From assembly GCA_905196835.1 (NCBI GenBank), contig CAJJWN010000056.1, positions 1 through 16,583 of the forward strand: DNA of 16,583 nt. The letters are read 5' to 3'. Below, piece by piece: positions 1-7,287 of the stretch. Below the pieces are notes generated by a model that did not search any database, had not been told where the DNA came from, and worked only from the letters and a program-made list of their open reading frames with translations. The first letter of the stretch is position 1; every line of letters begins with the position of its first letter. This stretch comes from an uncultured Prevotella sp. GTDB lineage: Bacteria; Bacteroidota; Bacteroidia; Bacteroidales; Bacteroidaceae. Position numbers and translations under genes: made by a program.

Positions 1-65
1 CCTGAATTACAGTAGGATGTATATGCTTATTGGCTTTATATTCCATACACCTGAATTGCGGATGA

Positions 66-103
66 ACCGCCTTTTGCATCGCCGTTTGCCGCCTTTTGGG
101 AAA
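66..103. repeat. Decayed remnant of the composite GGCCGTC repeat
   Basis: The stretch contains CCGCCTTTTGCATCG followed by TGCCGCCTTTTGGG. This lines up with modules 2 and 3 of the well-preserved copy at 7116-7155 (GACGGCCTTTTGCAT, then TTGACGGCCTTTTGG), including the spacing between modules. The first and fourth modules are not recognisable. The rest of 1-110 shows no supportable gene; CCTGAATT occurs twice (1-8 and 51-58). Confidence 0.5.
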
Positions 104-116
104 CAGGGGGTAAAGG

Positions 117-206
117 AAAAGGGTAAAAAAGTAAAAAGGTAAAATCGCCCGCATCCTATTTGGATTGCCATACGCACGTTTTACCTTTTTACTTTTTTAC
201 CCTTTT
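117..206. repeat. Perfect 28-bp inverted repeat, possible terminator of the GH88 operon
   Basis: Positions 117-144 and 179-206 are exact reverse complements, made of AAAAGGGTAAAA- and GTAAAAAGGTAAAA-like blocks, with a 34-base loop. The repeat lies 34 bases beyond the stop of the GH88 gene on the minus strand, so it could end the operon transcript. The stem is A/T-rich and the loop long, so terminator function is inference; GTAAAAGGTAAAA repeats of this kind are common between Bacteroidota genes. Confidence 0.55.
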
Positions 207-241
207 ACCTTTTAAATATTACCCTTTTACCTTTAAATATT
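199..241. repeat. Short tandem direct repeat
   Basis: ACCCTTTTACCTTTTAAATATT (199-220) is followed immediately by a copy lacking one T (221-241). The second copy runs into the stop codon region of the GH88 gene, which ends at 240. It shares the ACCCTTTTACC core with the adjoining inverted repeat. Confidence 0.7.
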
Positions 242-1454
242 ACTTTTTCTCCTGCAATTTCTTCGCCCTCATCAGCGCCTCGAGATAGTAATAGTCGGAG
301 TAGATGATGCTTGCGTCGATTTCGCTGCCTGCCGGATGGTGGCCCGTGCTGTGCATGAGGAAGGCTACGTTGCGGTCGCCGCTCTGGTATTTGTCCGTGC
401 TAAGGCACTCGAGCGAGCGCATGGCGAAGTCGCGGTAAGCCGCGCCCTTGTCGCCGTCGACGTATTCAGACAGCTCAAGCAGCGCGCTGGCTACCACGCA
501 GGCCGCGCTGGCGTCCTTCGGAGCTGTGGCCGACGGGTCGTCGAAGTCCCACCGCGGAACGAGGTCGTCGCTTGTTTCTTTCAGGCGGCGGATGTACACG
601 TCGGTCACCTTCTGCGCGAAGTCGAGGAACATCTTGATGCCCGTGTACCTGTAAACCAGCGTGTAGCCGTATATTGCCCAGCTCTGTCCGCGCGCCCACA
701 TCGACGAGTCGGAGTAGCCCTGGTGGGTTACGCCCTTGACGAAGTCGCCCGTCAGCGTGTCGTACACGGCCACATGGTAGCAGCTTCCGTCAGCGCGGAA
801 GTGGTGCTTCATGGTCGTCTTGGCGTGCGCCACGGCCAAGTCGTACAGCAGGGGGTTGCCTCCGTTACGCGCAGCCCACAGCATCATGTCGAGATTCATC
901 ATGTTGTCCATGATTGTGTTGTGGCCTCCGAACATGCCGACGTTCCTCGGCCACGAGAGCATCGTGCCCACAAGGGGGTTGAACAGCGTGGCTATTGTGT
1001 CCGATGCGGCCAGGATTGCCTCCTTGTAGTCAGCCCTCTTGGTGGCGTCGTAGCCCTTGCCGAACGAGCAGAACATGAGGAAACCGAGGTCGTGGTCGAA
1101 CGCCTTGCGGTAAGCCAGCGGCCTAAGAGACTCCGTGTAGCCCTCGGCGGCGCGGCGAACGGCCTCGTCGCGCGTGCATTCGTAGTCCATCCACAGTATG
1201 CCCGGCCAGAAGCCCGAGCACCACTCTTCGGCCGTGGCCTTGCGGCAGTTCCACCCCTTGTGCTTGTCCGTAGGCAGGATGTTGCGCGGCTGCATGGTGA
1301 AGTCATAGCCGCCGTCGGCCTGTTGCAGTTCGGCCAGCGCCTTCTTTACCTGCCCGTGGCAGTATTCTATCTGGTGGTCAACGTCTAACCCTTGCGCCGC
1401 CAGCGGCGACACAGCCGCCAGCAGGGCGCAGAATATTGCTGAAAGTCTTTTCAT
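240..1454 (-). CDS. GH88 unsaturated glucuronyl hydrolase, exported
   Basis: A 404-residue protein with an N-terminal signal peptide (about residues 1-20, ending SPLAAQG). The remainder matches the alpha/alpha-barrel of glycoside hydrolase family 88. Visible family motifs are HDLGF (121-125), NMMNLD (184-189), THQGYSDSSMWARGQSWAIY (243-262) and PRWDFDDP (300-307). Asp122 and Asp189 sit where the two key aspartates of characterised GH88 enzymes (Asp88 and Asp149 in the Bacillus enzyme) would fall. Family members remove the 4,5-unsaturated uronic acid left at the non-reducing end of oligosaccharides by polysaccharide lyases. The WARGQ/DFDDP signature favours GH88 over the related GH105. It starts 21 bases after the GH28-like gene and is last in the operon. 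Exact substrate (glycosaminoglycan-like or plant glucuronate or galacturonate) cannot be told from sequence. Confidence 0.9.
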   Translation of the reverse strand: MKRLSAIFCALLAAVSPLAAQGLDVDHQIEYCHGQVKKALAELQQADGGYDFTMQPRNILPTDKHKGWNCRKATAEEWCSGFWPGILWMDYECTRDEAVRRAAEGYTESLRPLAYRKAFDHDLGFLMFCSFGKGYDATKRADYKEAILAASDTIATLFNPLVGTMLSWPRNVGMFGGHNTIMDNMMNLDMMLWAARNGGNPLLYDLAVAHAKTTMKHHFRADGSCYHVAVYDTLTGDFVKGVTHQGYSDSSMWARGQSWAIYGYTLVYRYTGIKMFLDFAQKVTDVYIRRLKETSDDLVPRWDFDDPSATAPKDASAACVVASALLELSEYVDGDKGAAYRDFAMRSLECLSTDKYQSGDRNVAFLMHSTGHHPAGSEIDASIIYSDYYYLEALMRAKKLQEKK

Positions 1455-1475
1455 ATGGCTTGTTTTTAATGCTTC

Positions 1476-2888
1476 TTATCGGTTGAAAGTAACGTCCTCC
1501 ACATGCTCGCCGATGAAGATGTCGGCAAAGTCGGCCGTCTTGTACCACGCCGGTTTGCCGGGCATGGTGTCGTATATGGGTGTTCCGTTGATTACAAGTC
1601 CGTTGATTTTCACGCCCTTTATTTTCCTTTCCTCGTTGTAACCGGCCATGATTGACATGTTGGGTTGCCGTCCGTTGTAGGTCAGCCCGTCCACGGTAAC
1701 GTTCTCGATGCCGCGCCCCGGTGCGGAGCAATACTTCTTGTTAAAACACACGCGGAAGTTGAACAACATGCCGCAGCGCAGGCTTTCCACCCTGAAACGG
1801 CGGAAGGTGACGTCTCTTATGAGTATGTTGTCGCCGTTGTTGATGCCGATGCAGCCCTGATAATCTATCTGCCGCTCGGCTTGGTCGAGTATGTCAACGT
1901 CCTCGTAGACCACGTTCTCGATTACCTCATTGCGGTTTATGTCGCCATGCAGGCCAATCATGATGGGATGGGCAACGTCCGCCCAATATACGGCATCGGT
2001 CACCTTGATGTTGCGGCAGCCGCCGTGGTAGCCCAGACGGGTGCAGTATATGGTGGAGCAATCGTCGCTGGTGCGGCAGAAAACGTGGTTGTACGTTACG
2101 TTGTTCGACGCAAACACGTTCATGCCGTCGCCCCATCCGTACCAGCTTATGCACTTGGCGTTGCTCACGCTTACGCCGTCGCTGCCGCCCACGGGCAGCT
2201 GCGTGGTGACGGGGCCGTCAACGGTTACGTTCTTAGAGTACCTTACCATGATGCCGGCCTGTTGCCGTTCGGGGTTCACTATGCCGTGACCCACGATGCG
2301 AACATTGTCCGAACCGTAAGTAGAGACATATCCCTTGATGTACGCTCCGCCGTCGATGAAGAGCGTCTCGCCCGTCTTCAGGTGGATGGAGTCGCCCTTG
2401 AGGTCGTAGTATCCGGGGCCGTAGTAGCGCACGTTCTTGCCCTTCTTTACCTTGGGTTGCGGCGCATTGGCGAACAGCTGGAGGTTGTGGAAGATGTCGC
2501 CGTTGACCTCCACCGAGAGCATACGCGGACGGTCGAGGGTGAAGGTGAGCCTGTCGCCGCTAACGTTGGCGGCTATTCCGTATGACAGGGGGCGCACCCG
2601 GCAGCTGTCTATGCGGCCTTTCGTGCTGGTTACCTCGACCTCCACCGTGCCGTCGAAGTCGAAGTAAGCCACCGACGACGGCTCGGCCTTGTGCCGCCCG
2701 GCCTCTACACGGTCAACCTTCCACAGGTAAGTGTCAACCCGTTGCCACTCTCCGCCTGCGAGCCTCACCCTCACTTGGAAGTCGTCATTCAGCGGAGCAC
2801 CCTTCGGAGCAGGGTAAGTCACGAGACTTGCGGCCTGCGCCAGCACTGCGGCGCACACCAAGATTAATGATAGGAAATATCTTTTCAT
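1476..2888 (-). CDS. GH28-like right-handed beta-helix glycosidase, exported
   Basis: A 470-residue protein with a signal peptide (about 1-20, ending LAQAA). Residues 21-140 look like the beta-sandwich domain often found before the helix in Bacteroidota members. From about 150 to 465 there are repeated short strand patterns (NVRIVGHGIV, NVTVDG, NNVTYNHV, NIKVTDAV, NVVYEDV, NILIRDV, NVTVDGLTYNG) typical of pectin-lyase-fold solenoids. GDGMN (253-257), SDD (274-276) and IGLHGD (311-316) resemble the NTD, DD and GHG active-site motifs of polygalacturonases, so Asp254, Asp275, Asp276 and His314 are candidate catalytic residues. The arginine-lysine RIK motif is not obvious, so the enzyme is divergent. 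A polysaccharide lyase or GH49/GH110-like assignment is possible. Its ATG overlaps the stop of the upstream DUF1680 gene (ATGA), implying translational coupling. Confidence 0.75.
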   Translation of the reverse strand: MKRYFLSLILVCAAVLAQAASLVTYPAPKGAPLNDDFQVRVRLAGGEWQRVDTYLWKVDRVEAGRHKAEPSSVAYFDFDGTVEVEVTSTKGRIDSCRVRPLSYGIAANVSGDRLTFTLDRPRMLSVEVNGDIFHNLQLFANAPQPKVKKGKNVRYYGPGYYDLKGDSIHLKTGETLFIDGGAYIKGYVSTYGSDNVRIVGHGIVNPERQQAGIMVRYSKNVTVDGPVTTQLPVGGSDGVSVSNAKCISWYGWGDGMNVFASNNVTYNHVFCRTSDDCSTIYCTRLGYHGGCRNIKVTDAVYWADVAHPIMIGLHGDINRNEVIENVVYEDVDILDQAERQIDYQGCIGINNGDNILIRDVTFRRFRVESLRCGMLFNFRVCFNKKYCSAPGRGIENVTVDGLTYNGRQPNMSIMAGYNEERKIKGVKINGLVINGTPIYDTMPGKPAWYKTADFADIFIGEHVEDVTFNR

Positions 2889-4720
2889 CGCTTTTCAGTT
2901 TTGTTCCAATACACTACGTAACGCTCATGGTGAACGTCATAGAACGGCTTTACACGGACGCCCTGCGGCGTTGTATAGTCCAACGGGGCGTTTTCCTTAA
3001 GGTCTGACGCGCCCTTTATGCGCGTCTTCCCGGCCAAACCGGCGGGCACTTTATAGTCAAACGTGTAATAATCGTTATGCTTTGACGGGTCGCTGAACGG
3101 TTTTTCTACGTGCCCGAGGCATCCGGCCATCACCACGGGGCCGTAGAGCAACGCCACGCGCGACGAGTCGCCACGCACCGCCTCCTCGCGCATCTCCATG
3201 CCGTAGGCCACCTCCACGCGGTCGCCTTCGCGCCACTTGCGCTTCAGTACGGCGCCGTTCTCACCAGACCTGACCTTCTTCCCGTTCAGGCGGACGGTCA
3301 TTGACGCGGCCCACCACGGCCTGCGCAGGTGCATGGCAAACTCCCTTGTCTCGCCGCCTATGGTCAGCACGGTTGTGCCCTGCCGGGGGAAGTCGGTCTC
3401 CTGGCGCACCGTAGTGCCACCCCAGCGCAGCTCCGAGGGAATGAAGAGGTTGACGTAAAGGTCGGTGTCGCTATGGAAATATATGTAGGAAGCATACCCT
3501 ACGTGGCTCTCGAAGCCAGAACCGACACAGCACCAGAAGCTCTCGCGCGGCGTGGAATACAGGCGGTACGCGCCCGTAAGCAGCGGAGTGAAGTAGGTAA
3601 CCATGCCCGACTGCGTGTCCTGTTGGCCGAGAATGTGGTTGTAGATGGCGCGCTCGATGTAGTCGGCGGCGCGCTTGTCCGCGCTCCACGAGAACACCCG
3701 TGCGGCCAGCTTCAGCAGGTTGAACGTGCAGCAGTTCTCACCGTCGTAGCCCGTAAGGTGCCTGTGCTGCTCGGCGGGGTTGAAAAGGTGCTCCTTGTCA
3801 GACACTTCGCCCGTCACGAAGGCGTGCTCCTGCGACAACGTGTTGAACAGAAGGCAGGCCGCGCGGCGGCTGTCCTCGCTGCCGGAGATGTCGTATTCGC
3901 GGCATTCGCCCAGCAGTTTGGGTATGAAAGTGTTGGCGTGCGCTGTGCCGAGGTCGGCATTGCCGGCCTTCAGCGGGTCTATTTTCTCGTTGTGGTAGAA
4001 GAAGCGAGCCGTCTCGAGGAAGCGCGCGTCGCCTGTGATTTGGTACAACTGGTACATTGCATCGTTGAAACCGCCGAACTCGTTGCGCAGCATACGGCGG
4101 CGAGTAGCGTCGTCAAGGGCGTGCGTCTTGCCGTAAGCCCACTCGCCCATGCGCGTTGCCACGGCCAGCGCAGAGTCGCTATGGCAGAGCGTGTACTGGT
4201 CGATGAGTCCCTGAAGGAGCTTGTGCAGCGTGTACCACGGCGCCCAGACGCTCTTGCCCTGGATGTTGCGGTCGATTAGTCCCTGGCCGAACGCCGAGAG
4301 GTAACCCGTGCCGTAGGCGCGCTGCACCTCGGCAAGTCCGCCTACGATGCTGTCCGCCTTGGCCTTGACAGCAGGGCTGCCGGTCTGCGCGTAGAGCATG
4401 GCGAGGGCCGACATGATGTGACCCGTGACGTGGCCTCGCAGGTCGCAGTCCAACGACTCCCAGCCGCCGAGCTTCTCAACCGTGTCATATCCGCCCTCAA
4501 GGCCGGAATACACGCCCGCCGTATTGCGGAAACTGTGCAGCAGGCTGTTCACCGGCACGGACATCATCCACGCCGAATCACGCACGAAATTGTCGCGGAA
4601 ACGCGACGGCAACAACTTCACTTCGCCCGGCGCAAACTGCCGGCAAGCATCACCCTGGCGCGCCGGCGCGCAGAGCACGACCGGCAATGCCAAGGCGACA
4701 AGGCAAATCTTTAACTTCAT
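2885..4720 (-). CDS. DUF1680 (GH127/GH146-type) beta-L-arabinofuranosidase-like hydrolase, exported
   Basis: A 611-residue protein. The chosen start (4720) opens on a clear signal peptide, MKLKICLVALALPVVLC; the frame stays open upstream to 4879 but that stretch is Cys/Arg/Pro-rich and passes through a palindrome, so it is rejected as coding. The mature part is the (alpha/alpha)6 barrel of DUF1680: GGWESLDCDLRGHVTGH (85-101), WAPWYTLHKLLQGLID (159-174), EFGGFNDAMYQLY (214-226), then GENCC (327-331) and FWCCVGSGFESH (395-406). Characterised GH127 enzymes use a zinc bound by one Glu and three Cys, with one Cys as nucleophile; Glu328, Cys330, Cys397 and Cys398 match that pattern, so the site looks intact. 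A C-terminal beta-sandwich follows. Related enzymes cleave beta-L-arabinofuranosides or aceric acid from pectic side chains. It is first in the three-gene operon. No TAnnTTTG box was found just upstream of it. Confidence 0.85.
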   Translation of the reverse strand: MKLKICLVALALPVVLCAPARQGDACRQFAPGEVKLLPSRFRDNFVRDSAWMMSVPVNSLLHSFRNTAGVYSGLEGGYDTVEKLGGWESLDCDLRGHVTGHIMSALAMLYAQTGSPAVKAKADSIVGGLAEVQRAYGTGYLSAFGQGLIDRNIQGKSVWAPWYTLHKLLQGLIDQYTLCHSDSALAVATRMGEWAYGKTHALDDATRRRMLRNEFGGFNDAMYQLYQITGDARFLETARFFYHNEKIDPLKAGNADLGTAHANTFIPKLLGECREYDISGSEDSRRAACLLFNTLSQEHAFVTGEVSDKEHLFNPAEQHRHLTGYDGENCCTFNLLKLAARVFSWSADKRAADYIERAIYNHILGQQDTQSGMVTYFTPLLTGAYRLYSTPRESFWCCVGSGFESHVGYASYIYFHSDTDLYVNLFIPSELRWGGTTVRQETDFPRQGTTVLTIGGETREFAMHLRRPWWAASMTVRLNGKKVRSGENGAVLKRKWREGDRVEVAYGMEMREEAVRGDSSRVALLYGPVVMAGCLGHVEKPFSDPSKHNDYYTFDYKVPAGLAGKTRIKGASDLKENAPLDYTTPQGVRVKPFYDVHHERYVVYWNKTEKR

Positions 4721-4842
4721 CTGGTAACTCAATCTTTTATATTTAATACGGACGGGCGGCGCGGAATACGTAAAATGGGGTGGCGCATTCAGGCCTTCTG
4801 CACGGCAGAGGCATGAAAACCGTAATAAAACGGGCACGGAAT

Positions 4843-4890
4843 GCTTACATGTTTTATTGCGAAATACGCAATAAAACATGATTTGTAAGC
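4843..4890. promoter_or_regulatory. Large two-step palindrome upstream of the glycosidase operon
   Basis: CATGTTTTATTGCG (4848-4861) and its exact reverse complement (4867-4880) are separated by 5 bases. An outer pair, GCTTACA (4843-4849) and TGTAAGC (4884-4890), extends the dyad. It lies 123-170 bases before the start of the DUF1680 gene and after the end of the AraC gene, so it may be an operator or a transcript hairpin. There is no T-run on either side, which argues against a classical terminator. Confidence 0.5.
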
Positions 4891-4916
4891 AAACAAGGCG
4901 TTATCTCTTACAAACC

Positions 4917-4993
4917 AAAAGGCCGTCTTTTGCATTGTCAAAGACGGCCTTTCGTGATGCAAAAGACGGCCTTTCGCAACGTGAAAGGCCGTC
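4917..4993. repeat. Four-module GGCCGTC/GACGGCC repeat cluster (rearranged copy)
   Basis: Modules are at 4917-4931, 4940-4952, 4961-4974 and 4984-4993, in orientations GGCCGTC, GACGGCC, GACGGCC, GGCCGTC. The first two form a perfect 13-bp stem (4918-4930 with 4940-4952). The cluster begins 15 bases past the stop codon of the AraC gene at 5008, so it could terminate that transcript. Its module order differs from the three copies at 7093, 10526 and 14016. Confidence 0.75.
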
Positions 4994-5007
4994 TCTGCCG
5001 GTCAGTT

Positions 5008-5964
5008 TTACCTGTACTCTTCGGGCGTGCAGCCAGTAACCCTTCTGAACACGGTGGCGAAGCAGCCTTCCGTCGAGAAGCCCAAGAGCCCGGCTATGCC
5101 GCCTACGGTCATGCCGGTGCCCAGGAGCAGCTGCTTTGCCAATGACATGCGGCGCAGCTGTATGTACTCGGCGGTGGTCTTGCCGGTCTCGCTCTTGAGC
5201 ATGTCGTTCATGTATTCGGCCGACATGCGGAGCCTTGCGGCCAGCCGCGAGGCCGTCGGCAGTCCGCAGATAGCGGCCCGGCCCGACTTGAAGTAGCCGT
5301 CTATCGCGCCGTCGAGCGCGTTGAGTGCGTCGGCGTTGAGCTCGTGCCGGGTGATGAACTGGCGGCGGTAGAAGCGGCGGCAGTAGCCCAGCAGCAGGTC
5401 GATGGCGTTGCTTATGATGTCTTTGCTGTAATCATCGACGCCCCAGCACAGCTCGTCGCTGATGCAGCCGAGGCACCTCTTTATTACCTTCTCCTCGCAA
5501 CACGATATGTGCAGAGACTCGTCCTGGCGGTACTTGAAGAACGAATACTCCTTCAACCGCAGCCCGAGCGGCGTACATTCGGTGAGGCTCGGGTGGAAGA
5601 CGAGCATCTTGCCGTCGGCCGTTGCGAGGTCTATCTCCTTGCTGGGAGTGACGAAGAGCAGCGTGCCGTCGGTGAAGTCGCATGGCCGCAGGCCGTATTT
5701 CGCGCCGTCACCGGCGTTGTGCCTGAACACCACGGCGTAGCAGTCGGTCTTCACCCTGCCGCGCTCGCAGGGCGACGACATGTCGATGAGGCTCACCAGC
5801 GGGTGCAGCGTCTCGGCGTGGAAGGCGCGGTTGCACTGGCAGACGCAGTTAACTGTGGTGGAAGCAGACGAGTGACAAGATACAAGCAGACGAGGTGATT
5901 TGTCCTTCCCAACATCCGTTGCATGGTCGCCCGACTTGTTTTTCCAATTAATGTTCCCCGTCAT
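5008..5964 (-). CDS. AraC-family transcriptional regulator with an altered N-terminus
   Basis: A 318-residue protein. Residues 45-318 align by eye with the neighbouring regulator at 6027-6935 (CNRAFHAETLHPLVSLID against YNRAMGIETKHPLVTVVN; RRQFITR against ERQFITR; GLPTASRLAARLRMSAEYMN against GLPTVKHFAERCFLSPNYFG). The sensing half is about 45-200 and the double helix-turn-helix about 215-318, ending RRVTGCTPEEYR. The second helix (GFSTEGCFATVFRR) departs from the usual DxGFxxxxxFxRxFK. Residues 1-44 do not match the paralogue and are partly encoded by an inverted-repeat sequence; 5964 is the only in-frame ATG before the conserved part, so translation may start there or the gene may be impaired. 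It lies 287 bases before the glycosidase operon on the same strand and is a plausible but unproven regulator of it. Confidence 0.75.
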   Translation of the reverse strand: MTGNINWKNKSGDHATDVGKDKSPRLLVSCHSSASTTVNCVCQCNRAFHAETLHPLVSLIDMSSPCERGRVKTDCYAVVFRHNAGDGAKYGLRPCDFTDGTLLFVTPSKEIDLATADGKMLVFHPSLTECTPLGLRLKEYSFFKYRQDESLHISCCEEKVIKRCLGCISDELCWGVDDYSKDIISNAIDLLLGYCRRFYRRQFITRHELNADALNALDGAIDGYFKSGRAAICGLPTASRLAARLRMSAEYMNDMLKSETGKTTAEYIQLRRMSLAKQLLLGTGMTVGGIAGLLGFSTEGCFATVFRRVTGCTPEEYR

Positions 5965-6022
5965 TTCTTTGTATTTTGTAACTTGTCACTTGTCTGCTCG
6001 TAACTTGTCGCTTGTTTGCTCA
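5861..6022. repeat. Inverted-repeat element across the AraC gene start
   Basis: A 22-bp unit beginning TAACTTGTC is tandemly duplicated at 5979-6000 and 6001-6022 with two differences. The same motif appears inverted at 5861-5894, inside the AraC reading frame: 5863-5879 matches the reverse complement of 5982-5998 at 16 of 17 positions. The repeats bracket the ATG at 5964 and cover all 56 bases between the two regulator genes apart from a few. Confidence 0.6.
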
Positions 6023-6026
6023 TCAC

Positions 6027-6935
6027 TTACTCCGCCGCCACTTTCCTGTATTCGCTCGGCGTCATGCCCGTACTGCGCTTGAAGTAGCGGTTGAAGTGCT
6101 GCGAGTATTGGAAGCCGAGGTCGTAGCTTATCTCGTTGATGGTCTTCGTGGTGCCCAGCAGTTCGTCCTTGGCAAGGCCGATAATCTTGTTCTGGATGTA
6201 CTCCTGCGGCGTGCGCCCGGTCTCCTTCTTGATTAAGTCTCCGAAGTAGTTGGGCGACAGGAAGCACCGCTCGGCGAAGTGCTTTACCGTGGGCAGGCCG
6301 TTCATCACCGTCTGGCGGTCCTGGAAGTAGCGGTCAAGCTCCTCCTCAAACTTTGCCAGAATGTCCCTGTTGGCCGTCTTGCGCGTGATGAACTGGCGCT
6401 CGTAGAACCTCATGCAGTAGTCGAGCAGCAGCTCTATGTTGCGGCAGATGAGCTTCTTGCTGTGGCCGTCGATAGGGCGGTTTATTTCTATCCGTATTTT
6501 GTCGAGGCAGTCTTTGTAGATGGCCTTCTCCTGTTCGGAGAGGTGAAGGGCCTCGTGCGACGAATAAGAAAAGAACGAGTATTGCCTGATGTCCTGCCCG
6601 AGCGACGTGCCGCGGATAAGGTCGGGGTGGAAGAGCAGGCCCTGCGAACGGGGCTTGAAGTCGGGCCGCAGCTTCACCTTCACCACCTGCCCCGGGGCGA
6701 AGCTCGTCACCGTGCCCTCCTGGTAGTCGTAAGGCATACGGCCATAGGTCATGTCGCCGCAGTAGGTCTGCTTCAAGAACAGCGCGTACACGCCGTACTG
6801 GTAAGTCACCTCGTCCTTGAACGGGAACTGCTTTACGTCGCCTTCGTTGACGACCGTCACCAGCGGATGCTTCGTCTCAATGCCCATCGCGCGGTTGTAG
6901 TCGTCGATTGAGTCTACTCTGAATGTCGTTTCCAT
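6027..6935 (-). CDS. AraC-family transcriptional regulator
   Basis: A 302-residue protein. An N-terminal cupin-like sensing region (about 20-130) is followed by a helical linker and the two helix-turn-helix units (about 195-296). The second helix-turn-helix carries the family signature INEISYDLGF (266-275), then HFNRYFKRSTGMTPSEYR (280-297), with all key positions intact. No signal peptide or membrane segment is visible, so it should be a cytosolic DNA-binding protein. It has its own -7 box 29 bases upstream and may be co-transcribed with the paralogue that follows after 62 bases. Its ligand and targets are unknown; proximity suggests either autoregulation or control of the glycan genes downstream. 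Confidence 0.9.
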   Translation of the reverse strand: METTFRVDSIDDYNRAMGIETKHPLVTVVNEGDVKQFPFKDEVTYQYGVYALFLKQTYCGDMTYGRMPYDYQEGTVTSFAPGQVVKVKLRPDFKPRSQGLLFHPDLIRGTSLGQDIRQYSFFSYSSHEALHLSEQEKAIYKDCLDKIRIEINRPIDGHSKKLICRNIELLLDYCMRFYERQFITRKTANRDILAKFEEELDRYFQDRQTVMNGLPTVKHFAERCFLSPNYFGDLIKKETGRTPQEYIQNKIIGLAKDELLGTTKTINEISYDLGFQYSQHFNRYFKRSTGMTPSEYRKVAAE

Positions 6936-6963
6936 GCGTGTCTCCTCCTGTTTTTATTTGTTG

Positions 6964-6971
6964 CAAAGATA
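6964..6971 (-). promoter_or_regulatory. Bacteroidota -7 box for the AraC gene at 6027-6935
   Basis: On the minus strand this reads TATCTTTG, an exact TAnnTTTG. It sits 28 bases before the start codon, implying a short leader of roughly 20-25 bases. No good TTTG (-33) element is seen at the usual 19-21 base spacing. Confidence 0.65.
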
Positions 6972-7092
6972 CGTTTTATCAGCCGAAAGCCGTGTGCATC
7001 TTTTACAGATTTTGTTAACTTTATTACGTTTTCAGGCTTTCCGCCAGGCCGTCGGCGGCAAGTCTGTAACTGCCTGGCAGTCAGCGGCTACG

Positions 7093-7174
7093 CAAAAGGC
7101 CGCCTTTTAGCGTGTAAAAGACGGCCTTTTGCATGGTGATTGACGGCCTTTTGGAAGGCGAAAGACGGTCTTTT
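7093..7174 (+). repeat. Composite four-module GGCCGTC repeat, copy 1
   Basis: Modules are AAAAGGCCGCCTTTT (7094-7108), AAAAGACGGCCTTTT (7116-7130), TGACGGCCTTTT (7141-7152) and AAAGACGGTCTTTT (7161-7174). The first two form a near-perfect hairpin. It lies in the 584-base gene-free stretch 6936-7519, about 120 bases upstream of the AraC promoter and well past the Nudix gene, so a terminator role is not obvious. From 7180 to 7285 the DNA is A/T-rich with repeated TAATTG and TTAATTGT words and no supportable gene. Confidence 0.8.
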
Positions 7175-7287
7175 GAAATGAGAATGGATAATTGATAATT
7201 GACAATTATGATTAGCATTGTCAGCAGACAGCCTTGAAAGCGGGCATTATTTTTAATTGTTAATTGTTAATTTCTAATTCACCAAGC

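Noticed and set aside
1..142. Open plus-strand frame from the left edge
   Set aside because: It passes through a repeat remnant and ends in poly-lysine from an A-rich inverted repeat; no protein-like sequence is seen.
336..1388. Long plus-strand frame opposite the GH88 gene (350 codons)
   Set aside because: Composition is Val/Ala/Arg/His-rich antisense shadow; the GH88 motifs on the minus strand are decisive. The same applies to plus-strand frames at 1665-2585 and 3329-4279.
4721..4879. N-terminal extension of the DUF1680 protein from an ATG at 4879
   Set aside because: The extension runs through a palindrome and has Cys/Arg/Pro-rich non-protein-like sequence, while a clear signal peptide begins at 4720.
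4917..4993. CRISPR array reading of the GGCCGTC repeat clusters
   Set aside because: Units are palindromic, alternate in orientation, and have 7-10 base spacers; no cas genes are present.
5008..5964. Calling the AraC gene a pseudogene
   Set aside because: The frame is open and the conserved part complete; only the N-terminus is odd, and an ATG is available in frame.
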